Shown: positions 10,109-21,322 of the stretch, one piece after another
Layout of the letters: each line of letters starts with the position of its first letter
Numbering within the stretch: the stretch's first letter is position 1
Assembly (NCBI GenBank): GCA_002721785.1
Contig: PBLO01000039.1
Span: 101,572-165,571, forward strand
Direction of reading: 5' to 3'
From: Halieaceae bacterium
Lineage (GTDB): Bacteria; Pseudomonadota; Gammaproteobacteria; Pseudomonadales; Halieaceae
DNA length: 64,000 nucleotides
Position numbers and translations under genes: made by a program
Notes under the pieces: generated by a model
The model's database searches: none
Seen by the model: only the letters and a program-made list of their open reading frames with translations
Told to the model about the DNA's origin: nothing

Positions 10109-12736
10109 TCAGAAGCCTCTACCCAGCGTGAACTGGAAGACTTCTCGTTCATCAATTGGGCTGGCATTCAGTGGCTTAGCCAGGCTGAAGGTCAGAGGAC
10201 CAAAGCCTGATAACCAGGTCACACCAATCCCAACAGAGTACCGTAATTCCCCGGCATCAATACCAAAACAATTCACCTGATTTTCACGGCAATTGGTGTT
10301 GAAAACATTACCAACATCGAAGAACAACGCCGATCGGAGCGAACTGCGATCCTTGATGAATGGCATGGGGAAAAGAATCTCAGCGCTGCCCTCGATTAAC
10401 ACGTTGCCACCGAACGGGTCAGGCTCGTTATAAAACTGCTGCACGGGAATTTTGCCTGTGACGGGATCAACGGCGTAGCCATAACCCCGGCCATCCGGCC
10501 CGCCAAACTCTGTGGGCCGACCGTTCTCATCGATACCGGTTACCGCCGTGTTGGCGGAGTAGACGGAAGGAGGCGTAGAGCGAGGACCAAGAGTATTCGC
10601 CTCGTAGCCTCTGACGGAGCCAAAACCCCCTGCAAAGAAGTGCTCGTAGAACGGTAGTTCAGACGTATCCGCGTAGCCGTCCCCGTAACCGACCTCCCCC
10701 CGCAGGTGCAGCGTAAACTCGCCAAACAGCGGGAAATATATTTCACCCCGGTAGTTCAACTTGTAGAACTCAAGGTCCGATAACGGCACCGCCACCTCGA
10801 GTGAGAGCGATTGTGAGGCGCCCCGCGTGGCCAACTGCCCTCGGTTGAGAGTCGACTGCAACCAGCTCGCTGTCAGGGTCCAGTTGAGATACTGGTCACC
10901 ATTGAGATCAAGAAAGCCCTCATTGCTGGGAGGTGAGAGCACAGACAGCGGAATGGTATCGATCGGCTGCAACACCTCTGCCGCCGAGTAGGTGCCGTCG
11001 GCCTGCAATGTCGAGTAGTACCAGTACTCGATTTCAGGTGCCAGGCGGGGACTGGCAGCAATTTCCTGCACCGCGTACTGGCCAGACGTAATTTTGGTGT
11101 CAGTAACGCCCACCGAGAAGCCCAGCCTTTGGGTCTCGCTGATGGGATAACCGAAGTTGACGCTACCGCCCCAGGTATCAGTGGTATAGCTCGCCACGTT
11201 GATCTTGGACAAGTCGGTTTTTCTGTAGAAAACGCCGAAGCCGCGGCTCACGCCATCCTCGGTGAAGTACGGATTCGTGTAATTGAAACTGATGACGTCC
11301 TGATAACGCGAGGAGTTGAGTGACACACCGACCCGGCGCCCGGTACCGAGGAAATTATTCTGCTGCAGGTTCAGGCCCAGAATCAGGCCGGCATCCTGCG
11401 CGTAACCCAGGCTGCCGCCAATCGAGCCAAAGGATTGCTCTTCCACCGCGAAATTCACGTCAATCAGATCGTCGGTGCCTGGTACTTCTGCCGTCTCGAC
11501 CTGCGCCGTTTTGAAGAAGCCCAGCCGCTCGAGGCGAACTCGCGACTGCTCAATCGCTGCTGAGGAGGCAGGCGCCGATTCCATCTGGCGCATCTCTCGG
11601 CGGAGCACATCGTCGATCGTCGTCATGTTGCCCGCGAAGTTAATCCGCCGGACATAGGTTCTTTTACCGGGGTCGATGAAGAACTTCATGACCACGGTGC
11701 TGTTGTCCTCGTCGATCTCCGGCATGCCCGTCACTTTGGCGAAGTTGTATCCCTCATTGCCGAGTCGCCGGGTGAGGTAGTCCTCCGTGGCGGTAACCAG
11801 CTGCTGCGAATACACCTGATCGGGCTGAACGATCAGAAAACGATTAAGGTCCTCTTCAGGAAGCACAAGATCACCACTCAAGCCCACCTCACTGATGGTG
11901 AACTTCTCGCCCTCAGTCACATTAGCGGTGATGTACACCTCTTCCTTGTCTGGCGAGACTGCTACCTGAGTCGAGTCAATGTTGAACTGCAGGTAACCGC
12001 GATCCAAATAGTAGGAGGAAAGTGTCTCCAGGTCGGATGTCAGCTTTTCTTTGGAATACTTGTTGTCGCTGGTGAAGAATGAAAACCAGCCGCCCGTTTT
12101 CAACTCAAAGAGGTCGAGCAAATCTTCGTCAGAGAAAATATCGTTCCCTACCACGTTGATGTGCTGGATAGTCGCCACCGTACCCTCGTTTACATCGATA
12201 GCGATCGACACACGATTGCGGGGCTCAGCAATCACCTCGGAATCAATGGTCGCGTCGTAGCGACCTTGCAGTACATACTGGCGCTGCAACTCGAGCTGCA
12301 TGCCCTCTAGCGTAGAGCGCTGAAAGACTTGGCCAACCGCCAATCCGGCGCCCTTCAATCCATCGAGTAGCGCCTCGGTCTCGATCGCCTTGTTACCGTC
12401 GATAGTGATCTCGCTAATGCTCGGCCGCTCTGCTACTACCACCACCAACACGCCATCGTCCCGGGCGATTGAGATATCGTCGAAATTGCCCGACGCAAAC
12501 AAGCTTTTCGCGGCGGCGCGTACGACCAATGTATCGACTGTGTCGCCGACTCCAACAGGCAGCGCGGCAAAGACACTCCCCGGTGTAATCCTCTGCAATC
12601 CCTCTACCCGAATATCCTGAATCACGAACGGCTCTATCTGTGCCAAAACGGGCCGACAGATCCCGAGACATGCCGCCAGAATAAGCATGGCCCCGAGGCG
12701 GACACCTCGCCGTGTGTGATGAGTATTCAAGCGCAT
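10109..12736 (-). CDS. bamA: Outer membrane protein assembly factor BamA
   Basis: POTRA repeats (IQDIRVEGLQRITPGSVF), VRGYEANTLGPR motif, C-terminal aromatic FTLGRGF. Confidence 0.98.
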   Translation of the reverse strand: MRLNTHHTRRGVRLGAMLILAACLGICRPVLAQIEPFVIQDIRVEGLQRITPGSVFAALPVGVGDTVDTLVVRAAAKSLFASGNFDDISIARDDGVLVVVVAERPSISEITIDGNKAIETEALLDGLKGAGLAVGQVFQRSTLEGMQLELQRQYVLQGRYDATIDSEVIAEPRNRVSIAIDVNEGTVATIQHINVVGNDIFSDEDLLDLFELKTGGWFSFFTSDNKYSKEKLTSDLETLSSYYLDRGYLQFNIDSTQVAVSPDKEEVYITANVTEGEKFTISEVGLSGDLVLPEEDLNRFLIVQPDQVYSQQLVTATEDYLTRRLGNEGYNFAKVTGMPEIDEDNSTVVMKFFIDPGKRTYVRRINFAGNMTTIDDVLRREMRQMESAPASSAAIEQSRVRLERLGFFKTAQVETAEVPGTDDLIDVNFAVEEQSFGSIGGSLGYAQDAGLILGLNLQQNNFLGTGRRVGVSLNSSRYQDVISFNYTNPYFTEDGVSRGFGVFYRKTDLSKINVASYTTDTWGGSVNFGYPISETQRLGFSVGVTDTKITSGQYAVQEIAASPRLAPEIEYWYYSTLQADGTYSAAEVLQPIDTIPLSVLSPPSNEGFLDLNGDQYLNWTLTASWLQSTLNRGQLATRGASQSLSLEVAVPLSDLEFYKLNYRGEIYFPLFGEFTLHLRGEVGYGDGYADTSELPFYEHFFAGGFGSVRGYEANTLGPRSTPPSVYSANTAVTGIDENGRPTEFGGPDGRGYGYAVDPVTGKIPVQQFYNEPDPFGGNVLIEGSAEILFPMPFIKDRSSLRSALFFDVGNVFNTNCRENQVNCFGIDAGELRYSVGIGVTWLSGFGPLTFSLAKPLNASPIDEREVFQFTLGRGF

Positions 12737-12849
12737 ACCGTCTTCGTATTTAGGGAAGAGACCCTGCCGCTGCCACCCACCCCATACGCTATCTCCGACA
12801 GCGATTCACCGTATTCAGCGATTGCAGGTTGGTTGGTCATCCAGCGTTA

Positions 12850-14205
12850 TCACAAATTCGAGAAATCATTATACAGGGCAAACACCATGATGCTCAGCAC
12901 CAAAACAACGCCCACCTGGTAGCCCGCCATCTGAATCCGCTCGGGAAGCGGCTTGCCCAGCAACGCCTCAAAACCAAAGAAAACCAGCTGCCCGCCATCC
13001 AGCACGGGAATTGGGAGCAGATTCAGCACGCCGAGTGACACACTCAGCAAAGCCAAGAATCCGAACCAAGACACCCACCCCGCTTCAGCAGTCGATGCAG
13101 CGACCTGTGCGATCGTAATCGGACCGGAGAGATTGCTGGGAGAAATCAGCCCCTGAAGCATTCTGCCAATCGATTTAAAGGTGAACGTCACCAAACCAAA
13201 GGTGCGATCTAGTGAGGCCACCATAGCTTCAACCGGGCCCCGATCAAAATGCCGCTGCTGAGACTCAGGAATCACTGGCAATGAGACTGACATCCCGACC
13301 GAGCCGATGCGTTCGCCCTCAGACATCACGCTGGCAGGGGTCACCTCGAGGGTCTCCCGGGCACCATCTCGCTCGATTACCACACCGATGACCTGACCCG
13401 GACGAGCGCGCACATAGGTGACCCAATCCATCCACAGTGGCATGGATTGGCCATCCGCCTCTACAATGACATCACCGACAATAAAGCCCGCAGCACGGGC
13501 AGATCCGGACTCGGTGAGGCCACCCACCCGAGGAACCACCGGGGGCCTTCTGATGGTAATCCCCAGCGCATTCAATAGGTTGGGTTGCTCGGCGCCCTTC
13601 AGCCATTCCTCAATCGAGACTTCGTAACGGTTTTGCACGTCTGATCCAGGCTGACCGACAGCGAAGCTCAGAACCCCCGAGTCGCCCAGACGCTCCAGCA
13701 AGGCAAAGTTCACGGCCGCTACGGTGGGCGTCTCTCGCCCATCAATGGCCCTAATTTCCTGTCCTATTTGTAAGCCTGCCTGCTCTGCCAGCGAATCGGG
13801 CAAAACAGTCGCGATCTCCGGAATCACGCCCATCTCACCGCGCAAAAATAATACCCACAGCACCACGATTGCCAACAAAAAATTGGCGGCCGGGCCTGCA
13901 GCGGCGATCGCCATGCGGGCTCCCACCGGTTGCCGGTTAAAGGCCCGGGGCAAATCGGCTGCGGGGAGATCGTCCTCCCGCTCATCTGCCATCCGGACGT
14001 AACCACCGAGCGGAATCGCTGACAACACGAACTCTGTTTCACCCGCGCCCTGCCAACGGAACAGCGGCTTGCCAAATCCGATAGAGAAGCGCAGCACTTT
14101 GACGCCCGCACGTCGAGCGACCCAAAAGTGCCCGTATTCGTGAACCGCGACCACTGTCGCAAAAGTCACCAGTGCTACCGCCAGCGTTTCAAGTGTGTCG
14201 ATCAA
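12850..14205 (-). CDS. rseP: RIP metalloprotease RseP
   Basis: HEYGHFWVARRAGVKVLRFSIGFG (HExxH), PDZ domains, NLLPIPVLDGGQL. Confidence 0.97.
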   Translation of the reverse strand: MIDTLETLAVALVTFATVVAVHEYGHFWVARRAGVKVLRFSIGFGKPLFRWQGAGETEFVLSAIPLGGYVRMADEREDDLPAADLPRAFNRQPVGARMAIAAAGPAANFLLAIVVLWVLFLRGEMGVIPEIATVLPDSLAEQAGLQIGQEIRAIDGRETPTVAAVNFALLERLGDSGVLSFAVGQPGSDVQNRYEVSIEEWLKGAEQPNLLNALGITIRRPPVVPRVGGLTESGSARAAGFIVGDVIVEADGQSMPLWMDWVTYVRARPGQVIGVVIERDGARETLEVTPASVMSEGERIGSVGMSVSLPVIPESQQRHFDRGPVEAMVASLDRTFGLVTFTFKSIGRMLQGLISPSNLSGPITIAQVAASTAEAGWVSWFGFLALLSVSLGVLNLLPIPVLDGGQLVFFGFEALLGKPLPERIQMAGYQVGVVLVLSIMVFALYNDFSNL

Positions 14206-14220
14206 TGCCCTACCCCTGAG

Positions 14221-15402
14221 TTACAGACCGGAAGACAACGCCGCGACTCGCGATGACGCGACCTCGCGCGCTACTTGGTCGAGTGCTTGGACCGCGTCCA
14301 GGCTTTGAGGTTCCGACAGATTGACGTCGGCAAGGGTCGATTCGATCACGCGGTCAATATCAGTAAATCGAACAGTGCCTGCAAGAAACGCCGCTACCGC
14401 GATCTCATTTGCCGCGCTGAAAACGCACATGCCACCGGGACGAGTAATGGCCTGCTGAGCCAGCGCCAGGCACGGAAAAGCGTCCAGATCAGGCGCCTCG
14501 AAGTCGAGCCGTCCGGCAGTCACCAGGTCAAGGGGCTCGACGCCCGCATCCACTCGATCAGGCCACGCGAGGCAATACGCGATCGGGGTACGCATGTCGG
14601 GTTGCCCCAACTGCGCGAGGACCGAACCGTCTCGATATCGAATCATCGAATGCACAATACTCTGCGGGTGCACCACGATGTCGATTTCATCTGGCTTGCG
14701 GTCAAAGAGCCAGCACGCTTCCGCCAGCTCAAGACCCTTGTTGGCGAGGGTCGCCGAGTCAACAGAGATTTTTTGCCCCATAGACCAATTGGGGTGCGCG
14801 CACGCTTCTTCGGGAGTCACCTTATCCAACGACTGCCGTGACCTTCCACGGAAAGGTCCGCCAGAAGCCGTCAGAACAATTTTTTCAACGTTGCTCATCT
14901 CCGGCCTTCCGGACGGATCGATCGGTAAACACTGGTGCATGGCGTTATGCTCACTGTCCACCGGCAGCAGGGTGGCACTACCTTGCTTCACCGCCTCCAT
15001 AAAGAGGCCGCCCGCGCTCACCAGCGCCTCCTTATTGGCCAGCAAGATGGTCTTTCCCGACCTGGCGGCACTCAGCGTCGGCCGCAATCCGGCAAATCCG
15101 ACGATCCCCGCAACGACCGTGTCAATGTCAGGTGCCGACACCAATTCGTCCAACACGGCCGCGCCCGCCGCGACGGTGACCTCGGGTACATTCTCGAGTG
15201 CAGCCTTTAACGCGTCTGCGGCCGCCTCATCACCCATGACGGCATACTGAGGACGATGACTGCGACACAGCGTCGCCATGTCCTCAACCGATTTATTCGC
15301 GGAGAGCACTGCGGCCTGATAACGATCAGGATGACGCGCAATCACGTCCAGCGTGGACTCTCCGATCGAGCCTGTCGCGCCCAGCACTGCAATGCGCCGC
15401 AT
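14221..15402 (-). CDS. dxr: 1-deoxy-D-xylulose-5-phosphate reductoisomerase
   Basis: IAVLGATGSIGESTLDVIARHPDRY, LPVDSEHNAMHQCL. Confidence 0.98.
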   Translation of the reverse strand: MRRIAVLGATGSIGESTLDVIARHPDRYQAAVLSANKSVEDMATLCRSHRPQYAVMGDEAAADALKAALENVPEVTVAAGAAVLDELVSAPDIDTVVAGIVGFAGLRPTLSAARSGKTILLANKEALVSAGGLFMEAVKQGSATLLPVDSEHNAMHQCLPIDPSGRPEMSNVEKIVLTASGGPFRGRSRQSLDKVTPEEACAHPNWSMGQKISVDSATLANKGLELAEACWLFDRKPDEIDIVVHPQSIVHSMIRYRDGSVLAQLGQPDMRTPIAYCLAWPDRVDAGVEPLDLVTAGRLDFEAPDLDAFPCLALAQQAITRPGGMCVFSAANEIAVAAFLAGTVRFTDIDRVIESTLADVNLSEPQSLDAVQALDQVAREVASSRVAALSSGL

Positions 15403-15404
15403 AG

Positions 15405-16241
15405 TCAGTAACCCACCAGCAAAAGGCCTAGCGCAAAGACGGGCGCGGCACCGCAGATACTGTCCAGACGATCCAGTACCCCACCATGGCCCGGCAGCAA
15501 TGACCCGGAGTCCTTCAAACCCACTTCGCGTTTGAGCAGACTGACGGTCAAATCACCTACTACCGATGCTCCGGCCGTAGCGAGGCCCAGCGCCAGCAAG
15601 GACCCGAACCCCAGATGCAAATAGGCAGGTGGCAGGGCTTGCCAGATCACCGTGGTTAGCATTGCTACAGACAGCAATCCACCCCAGAAACCTTCCCACG
15701 TTTTGCCGGGGCTGATGTCTTTCGCGAGTGCATGGCGCCCGAAACGCCGTCCCACGAAGTAAGCGCCGATATCCGCAGCTGCCACGGTCATAATCATCAC
15801 GAACATCACAAAGGAACCATTGCTCATCGTCAGGCATACCGTCACTGCCAGCCAGGTAACTGACAAGATTGCCCAACCCAGTGCAGCGCGCACGGAGGCG
15901 TGTCGCCACACGCCCTTGCCGGCGGAGTAATACTTGAGCCCCAACAACATGACAGACCAAAGTAAAGCGCTGGCCGCAAGCAACGGTTGCGCGCTGACGG
16001 CGCTGCCGGCTTCAGGCAAGTCAATTCCACGCCACATCGCGAAACACAGTAGCGGTACACCGGCGGCGAATACACAGCGCTGCCACACGGTACGGGCGCC
16101 GACCAGCGCCGCCCACTCCCAGGCGCCCGCGGTGGCGACCAGAGCAAACAAAGCGGCCTGCATGGCGTAAGGCGCATAGGCCAGCGTGCCAATGAGAGCG
16201 CCTGCAAGGATCAGTGCGGTAATGATTCTTTGCCGAAGCAT
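15405..16241 (-). CDS. cdsA: Phosphatidate cytidylyltransferase
   Basis: DIGAYFVGRRFGRHALAKDISPGKTWEGFWGG; SLLKREVGLKDSGSLLPGHGGVLDRLDS. Confidence 0.97.
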   Translation of the reverse strand: MLRQRIITALILAGALIGTLAYAPYAMQAALFALVATAGAWEWAALVGARTVWQRCVFAAGVPLLCFAMWRGIDLPEAGSAVSAQPLLAASALLWSVMLLGLKYYSAGKGVWRHASVRAALGWAILSVTWLAVTVCLTMSNGSFVMFVMIMTVAAADIGAYFVGRRFGRHALAKDISPGKTWEGFWGGLLSVAMLTTVIWQALPPAYLHLGFGSLLALGLATAGASVVGDLTVSLLKREVGLKDSGSLLPGHGGVLDRLDSICGAAPVFALGLLLVGY

Positions 16242-16261
16242 TGCGCTCGCGTCCGCCTCAC

Positions 16262-17002
16262 TCAGTATTGATGCAACAGGGGGCGCACGCCAAATCGACG
16301 CTCCCTCACCGCGTAATCAGCAAGGGCAAGGTCCAGCACCGTTTCGTCGAAATCTGGCCACAGCACCTCGGTAAACCAGAACTCGGCATAAGCGAACTGC
16401 CACAGCAAAAAGTTGGAGATACGGGCCTCACCCGCAGTGCGAATACAGAGATCAGGGTCAGGTAACTCTGCGGTGGCAAGGCGCCGCGATACGGTCTCTT
16501 CATCAATGTCAGCGGGATTCAACTTCCCCGCCGCCACATCCTGAGCGATCGAGCGAGTGACTTCCGCAACATCCCAACGACCACCGTAATCGAGCGCGAG
16601 TGTCAGCGTCGCGCGGTCGCCCGCCTCTGTAGCGGCTTCGGCCTTGGCAATTAACTTTTGCAGACGGGGGCTAAATCGGTCGCGACGACCAATCACTCTC
16701 AATCGCACACCGTCTCTTGCCAATTTCTCGACTTCATTGCGCAGGTAACGGGACAACAGGGCCAGCAAAGCTCGCACCTCGGCTTTAGAGCGGCCCCAGT
16801 TCTCACTCGAAAAGGCAAATAACGTCAGGTAACGGATGCCGCGCGCCTCACAGGCTGAGACAATCTCTCTCACTACCTCGGCGCCAGCCCTGTGCCCGGC
16901 AACGCCAGGGTAGCCCTCGCGGCGCGCCCACCGGTTATTACCATCCATAATGATGGCAAGGTGACGAGGGACACTGCGGTGCTGGATGTCAGAGGCTTGC
17001 AT
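16262..17002 (-). CDS. uppS: Undecaprenyl diphosphate synthase
   Basis: RHLAIIMDGNNRWARREGYPGVAGHRAGAEVVREIV. Confidence 0.98.
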   Translation of the reverse strand: MQASDIQHRSVPRHLAIIMDGNNRWARREGYPGVAGHRAGAEVVREIVSACEARGIRYLTLFAFSSENWGRSKAEVRALLALLSRYLRNEVEKLARDGVRLRVIGRRDRFSPRLQKLIAKAEAATEAGDRATLTLALDYGGRWDVAEVTRSIAQDVAAGKLNPADIDEETVSRRLATAELPDPDLCIRTAGEARISNFLLWQFAYAEFWFTEVLWPDFDETVLDLALADYAVRERRFGVRPLLHQY

Positions 17003-17025
17003 AAATTAAAGGAAACCTGAGCCCT

Positions 17026-17583
17026 TCAGATCGCCATCAGATCGGCTTCTTTCTCACCTAAGGCAGACTCCACCTTGGCAACGTATTCGTCTGTCAGCTT
17101 CTGGATGACGTCCTGAGCCCGGCGTTCTTCGTCTTCGGAGATTTCCTTCTCCTTGAGAAGTTCTTTGAGCATGCCCAAGCCATCCCGTCTGGCGTTGCGC
17201 ACCGACACCCGCGCTGATTCGGCCTCGCCGCGGGCTTGCTTGATATAACCCTTACGCGTCTCCTCAGTCAGAACCGGCATCGGTATACGAATCACGTCGC
17301 CCGCTGTGGCAGGATTCAGGCCGAGATCAGATTTCATAATGGCCCGCTCGATATCGGGCGTGATGGCCTTATCAAACGCCACGACGCTCAAGGTTCTCGC
17401 GTCCTCGATATTGATGTTGGCAAGCTGATTGAGCGGCGTTTCAGCGCCGTAATACTCAATCCGAATGCTGTCTAGCAGGCTGGGGTGGGCCCGCCCGGTG
17501 CGAATCTTGTTGAAGTTATGTGCGAGGGCTTCCAGCGCCTTGCCCATTCGTTCTTCTGTGTCCTGTTTGATGTCATCAATCAT
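17026..17583 (-). CDS. frr: Ribosome recycling factor
   Basis: [28 protein letters not shown]; 185 aa. Confidence 0.98.
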   Translation of the reverse strand: MIDDIKQDTEERMGKALEALAHNFNKIRTGRAHPSLLDSIRIEYYGAETPLNQLANINIEDARTLSVVAFDKAITPDIERAIMKSDLGLNPATAGDVIRIPMPVLTEETRKGYIKQARGEAESARVSVRNARRDGLGMLKELLKEKEISEDEERRAQDVIQKLTDEYVAKVESALGEKEADLMAI

Positions 17584-17617
17584 GTCACCGATCCTAATGT
17601 CTGTTCACTTCAGGGTC

Positions 17618-18337
17618 TCAAGCCTGAATCAAGGTCCCCTCATCGCCGCCGCGAACGATGCTCAGTAGGGCACCGCGCTGCGACATGTTGAAGACTCGTA
17701 CCGGCATATCATGGTCTCGAACGAGACAGATCGCCGTGAGATCCATCACGCCCAATTTTTTGTCGAGCACTTCGTCGTAAGTCAGCACGTCATACTTCAC
17801 AGCATCCGGGTCGGTGACCGGGTCTGCACTGTAAACGCCGTCGACCTTGGTCGCCTTCAGCACAACATCCGCCTTGACCTCGATACCGCGGAGGCAAGCC
17901 GAGGAGTCAGTCGTGAAAAAGGGATTACCTGTCCCCGCGGCAAAAATCACCACATCACCGTTTGATAACGCACGGATAGCCTTGCGCCGGTCGTAGTGCT
18001 CAACCACGCCGCTCATAGGAATCGAAGACATCGCTTGAGTGGCGATATTGGAGCGCTCGAGGGCGTCTCGGAGCGCAAGCGCGTTCATCACCGTGGCCAG
18101 CATACCCATGTGGTCACCTGTGACGCGGTCCAGTCCGGCGGCGTTCAAGGCGGCCCCTCTGAACAGGTTGCCGCCTCCGACCACCAGCCCGACCTGAACA
18201 CCGATGCCCACCAGTTGACCAATCTCGAGCGCCAGCTGATCGAGTACTTTGGGGTCTATGCCGAAGGCTTCCTGGCCCGTGAGTGCCTCACCGCTGAGCT
18301 TCAGGAGAATGCGCTTATAAACTTTGTCTGCCGCCAT
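17618..18337 (-). CDS. pyrH: UMP kinase
   Basis: [48 protein letters not shown]. Confidence 0.98.
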   Translation of the reverse strand: MAADKVYKRILLKLSGEALTGQEAFGIDPKVLDQLALEIGQLVGIGVQVGLVVGGGNLFRGAALNAAGLDRVTGDHMGMLATVMNALALRDALERSNIATQAMSSIPMSGVVEHYDRRKAIRALSNGDVVIFAAGTGNPFFTTDSSACLRGIEVKADVVLKATKVDGVYSADPVTDPDAVKYDVLTYDEVLDKKLGVMDLTAICLVRDHDMPVRVFNMSQRGALLSIVRGGDEGTLIQA

Positions 18338-18475
18338 CTTTGTCTCTCCCGCACAGCACCTCAATGAGGCACCATGCTACCGGACCGCAAGGCTCCCGTT
18401 CATACAGAAACCTTGGTGATTCTTCTTATCTCGATGTGGCGCCGCCGCGAGCCCCCGCAGCGGCATGCCTGCGGC

Positions 18476-19333
18476 TCAGTTACCCAGCTGTGCCGCCACC
18501 TCAGCCGCAAAATCGACCTTCTCGACCTCGATGCCTTCCCCCACCTCGAAGCGCGTGAAGCCCAGCACCTCAGCGCCCGCCGCCGAGACCAGCTTACCCA
18601 CCGTCATGTCGGGGTCTTTAACAAACGCCTGCTCTGTCAGGCTGTTCTCTGACAGGAATTTCCGGATGCGCCCATCGATCATCTTTTCGACAATTTCCGG
18701 GGGCTTGCCAGAGTCCTGTGCTTGAGCTGCATAGATTTCGCGCTCTTTGGCGACTTGTTCAGCGGGCATATCATCAGGAGACACAACCTGCGGGTTGACT
18801 GCAGCAACGTGCATCGCCACGTCACGGGCCAGCTCGTCAGAGCCACCCTTCAAAGACACCAGTACTGCGATACGGTTGTTGCCGTGCACATAACCACCCA
18901 CAACACCGTCGCTGGCCTCATGCGTCACGACTCTCCGTACGCTGATGTTTTCACCGATTTTCTGCACGAGTGCCTGGCGGGCGTCTTCCGTCTCCCCTGC
19001 TGCCAGCGCCTCAACGTCCGCAATGCGCTCGCCAAAGGCCTTGCCGACTACCGACTGGACAAAGCCGAGGAAGTTTTCGTCACGCGCGACGAAATCGGTT
19101 TCACTGTTCACTTCAACCATCGCAGCGAAGCTACCGTCATCGGCGGTCTGTATTGCAACGACCCCGTCAGCCGCGGTGCGGCCAGCTTTCTTAGCGGCCT
19201 TCATACCGCTGGACTTCCGCAGCGCCTCAATGGCGGCATCAATATCGCCATCCGCTTCAGAGAGCGCTTTCTTGCACTCCAGAAGACCCAGGCCGGTCCG
19301 TTCACGCAGTTCTTTTACCAGTGCAGCAGACAT
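18476..19333 (-). CDS. tsf: Elongation factor Ts
   Basis: [53 protein letters not shown]. Confidence 0.98.
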   Translation of the reverse strand: MSAALVKELRERTGLGLLECKKALSEADGDIDAAIEALRKSSGMKAAKKAGRTAADGVVAIQTADDGSFAAMVEVNSETDFVARDENFLGFVQSVVGKAFGERIADVEALAAGETEDARQALVQKIGENISVRRVVTHEASDGVVGGYVHGNNRIAVLVSLKGGSDELARDVAMHVAAVNPQVVSPDDMPAEQVAKEREIYAAQAQDSGKPPEIVEKMIDGRIRKFLSENSLTEQAFVKDPDMTVGKLVSAAGAEVLGFTRFEVGEGIEVEKVDFAAEVAAQLGN

Positions 19334-19413
19334 GATTTTCCTCGCAATCCCGCATTTCAGCGGCAACACAATGATGAATAGAGGAACCGGTTAAGGTTCA
19401 TGTTGAACGATCA

Positions 19414-19433
19414 CCGGGCACCCCAGTGCCCGG
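19414..19433. other. Hairpin in the rpsB-tsf intergenic spacer (possible attenuator)
   Basis: Perfect 7-bp inverted repeat CCGGGCA-ccccag-TGCCCGG with no T-tract. Confidence 0.5.
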
Positions 19434-19440
19434 AATCGGA

Positions 19441-20304
19441 TCAGGAGGCAGGCGCCTCTGCGTCGTCGCCAGCGGCAGTCTCAGCTTCAGCGGCCGGCGC
19501 CTCTGCAGGCTCTACGGCTGGAGTCGCCTCTTCTGCAGGCGCTTCCGCTTCAGCAGCAGGCGCAGGCTCTGCCTCTGACTCAGTCACCTCAACAAATTCG
19601 TCGGCAGTCACGACTTCGCCCGCTGCCGCCTTACCTGCAATCACGGCATCTGCCACGGCAGTAACGTACAACTTGATTGCGCGAATGGCGTCGTCGTTCC
19701 CTGGAATGACGTAATCGACGCCATCGGGATCGCTGTTGGTATCGACGATACCAATGACGGGGATGCCGAGCTTGTTTGCTTCCGTGACGGCAATACGCTC
19801 GTGGTCAACATCCACGACGAATAGCACGTCGGGCAAGCCTGACATTTCTTTGATGCCGCCGATGGAGCGCTCGAGCTTCTCCTTCATGCGAGAGCGCATC
19901 AGCGCCTCTTTCTTGGTCAGCTTGGCAAAGGTGCCGTCCCGCTCCTGCTCTTCCAGCTCGCGCAGACGCTTGATGGAGGACCGAATCGTCTTGTAGTTTG
20001 TGAGCATGCCCCCCAACCACCGGTGGCTCACAAAGGGCATGCCGCAACGACGCGCATGCTCTTCAACGATCTTGCCCGCAGCACGCTTGGTGCCGACGAA
20101 CATCACCTGATTCTTGTTCTCAGCCAGGCGCTTCACCGTCGCCAGCGCTTCATTAAACGCGGGTACCGTGTGCTCAAGGTTGATGATGTGGATTTTGTTG
20201 CGAGCCCCGAAGATGTACTGATCCATCTTGGGATTCCAGAAACGGGTCTGATGCCCGAAGTGCGCACCTGCTTGCAGCAAGTCACGCATGCTTACTTGCG
20301 TCAT
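19441..20304 (-). CDS. rpsB: 30S ribosomal protein S2
   Basis: [46 protein letters not shown]; acidic Ala-rich C-terminal extension. Confidence 0.98.
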   Translation of the reverse strand: MTQVSMRDLLQAGAHFGHQTRFWNPKMDQYIFGARNKIHIINLEHTVPAFNEALATVKRLAENKNQVMFVGTKRAAGKIVEEHARRCGMPFVSHRWLGGMLTNYKTIRSSIKRLRELEEQERDGTFAKLTKKEALMRSRMKEKLERSIGGIKEMSGLPDVLFVVDVDHERIAVTEANKLGIPVIGIVDTNSDPDGVDYVIPGNDDAIRAIKLYVTAVADAVIAGKAAAGEVVTADEFVEVTESEAEPAPAAEAEAPAEEATPAVEPAEAPAAEAETAAGDDAEAPAS

Positions 20305-20400
20305 AATCGAACTCTCTATTTGGGTTCACCTTCCGTTTTCTCTGCGACTCCAACCGTAACCGGCACCCGGGACCGCACATGCGAGAAAACGTGCTATTTA
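20305..20400 (-). promoter_or_regulatory. Structured rpsB 5' leader (t44-type S2 leader candidate)
   Basis: Perfect 9-bp inverted repeat CGTTTTCTC (20334-20342)/GAGAAAACG (20383-20391) just upstream of rpsB; position between divergent map and rpsB matches the known t44 leader. Confidence 0.55.
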
Positions 20401-20539
20401 CCTAAAATGGCGTCGCCAGCCACTGCCAGCGGCGCGCTTTATACCACAGCAGCCGAAACAGTAAAAGCGCGACCCAAAAGCACCGCCGAGTCGGTTACAC
20501 TCTCGCGTCGTCCAAATTCTGAAGTACCGACAGGTTTTC

Positions 20540-21322
20540 ATGAGCAATGTGACCCCCAAAACCGACTCCGAAATCGAGGGTATGCGCGAGGCAGGCCGAC
20601 TCGCCGCCGAGGTATTGGACATGATTGGCCCGCAGGTTGAAGTCGGCATGACGACGGGAGAACTTGATCGCATCTGTCACGATCACATCGTTAACGTGCA
20701 GAGAGCCATCCCGGCACCCCTAAATTACAAGGGATTCCCAAAGTCGATCTGCACCTCCGTCAACGAGGTGATCTGCCACGGCATACCCTCGGACAATAAA
20801 AAGCTCCGCAACGGTGACATCATTAATATTGATGTCACCGTGATCAAAGATGGCTGGCATGGCGATACCAGCATCATGGTGGGTGTCGGCGAGGTCGCAC
20901 CACACGCCGAGCGGCTGATTCGCATCACCCAGGAATGCCTCTACCAAGCCCTGGCACTCGTCAAGCCGGGCGCCACGCTGGGAGATCTTGGCCATGTGAT
21001 TCAACAGCATGCAGAGGCCAACTACTATTCAGTCGTGAGAGAGTACTGCGGTCACGGTATTGGCAAGGTCTTCCACGAAGAGCCCCAGGTCCTCCACTAC
21101 GGCAAAGCGGGCACGGGTTTACGCCTCGAGCCGGGCATGACCTTCACAGTAGAGCCCATGATCAACGCGGGCAAACGATACACGAAGCTCAACGCACGAG
21201 ACGGATGGACCGTCACAACCCGCGACGGCCGACTGTCGGCCCAGTGGGAGCACACCATCGCCGTCACGGAATCGGGTTGCGAGGTACTCACCCGGAGGCA
21301 GGATGAAGCCCTCCCCTTCTGA
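20540..21322 (+). CDS. map: Type I methionyl aminopeptidase
   Basis: GMREAGRLAAEVLDMI, CTSVNEVICHGIPS, GHGIGKVFHEEPQV. Confidence 0.98.
   Translation: MSNVTPKTDSEIEGMREAGRLAAEVLDMIGPQVEVGMTTGELDRICHDHIVNVQRAIPAPLNYKGFPKSICTSVNEVICHGIPSDNKKLRNGDIINIDVTVIKDGWHGDTSIMVGVGEVAPHAERLIRITQECLYQALALVKPGATLGDLGHVIQQHAEANYYSVVREYCGHGIGKVFHEEPQVLHYGKAGTGLRLEPGMTFTVEPMINAGKRYTKLNARDGWTVTTRDGRLSAQWEHTIAVTESGCEVLTRRQDEALPF

Noticed and set aside
14594-15250. 218-aa ORF antisense to dxr
   Set aside because: Shadow ORF over a well-conserved gene; composition (Ser/Ala/Pro) typical of antisense translation.
18722-19381. 219-aa ORF antisense to tsf
   Set aside because: Shadow ORF opposite an essential gene; no domain or plausible start context.
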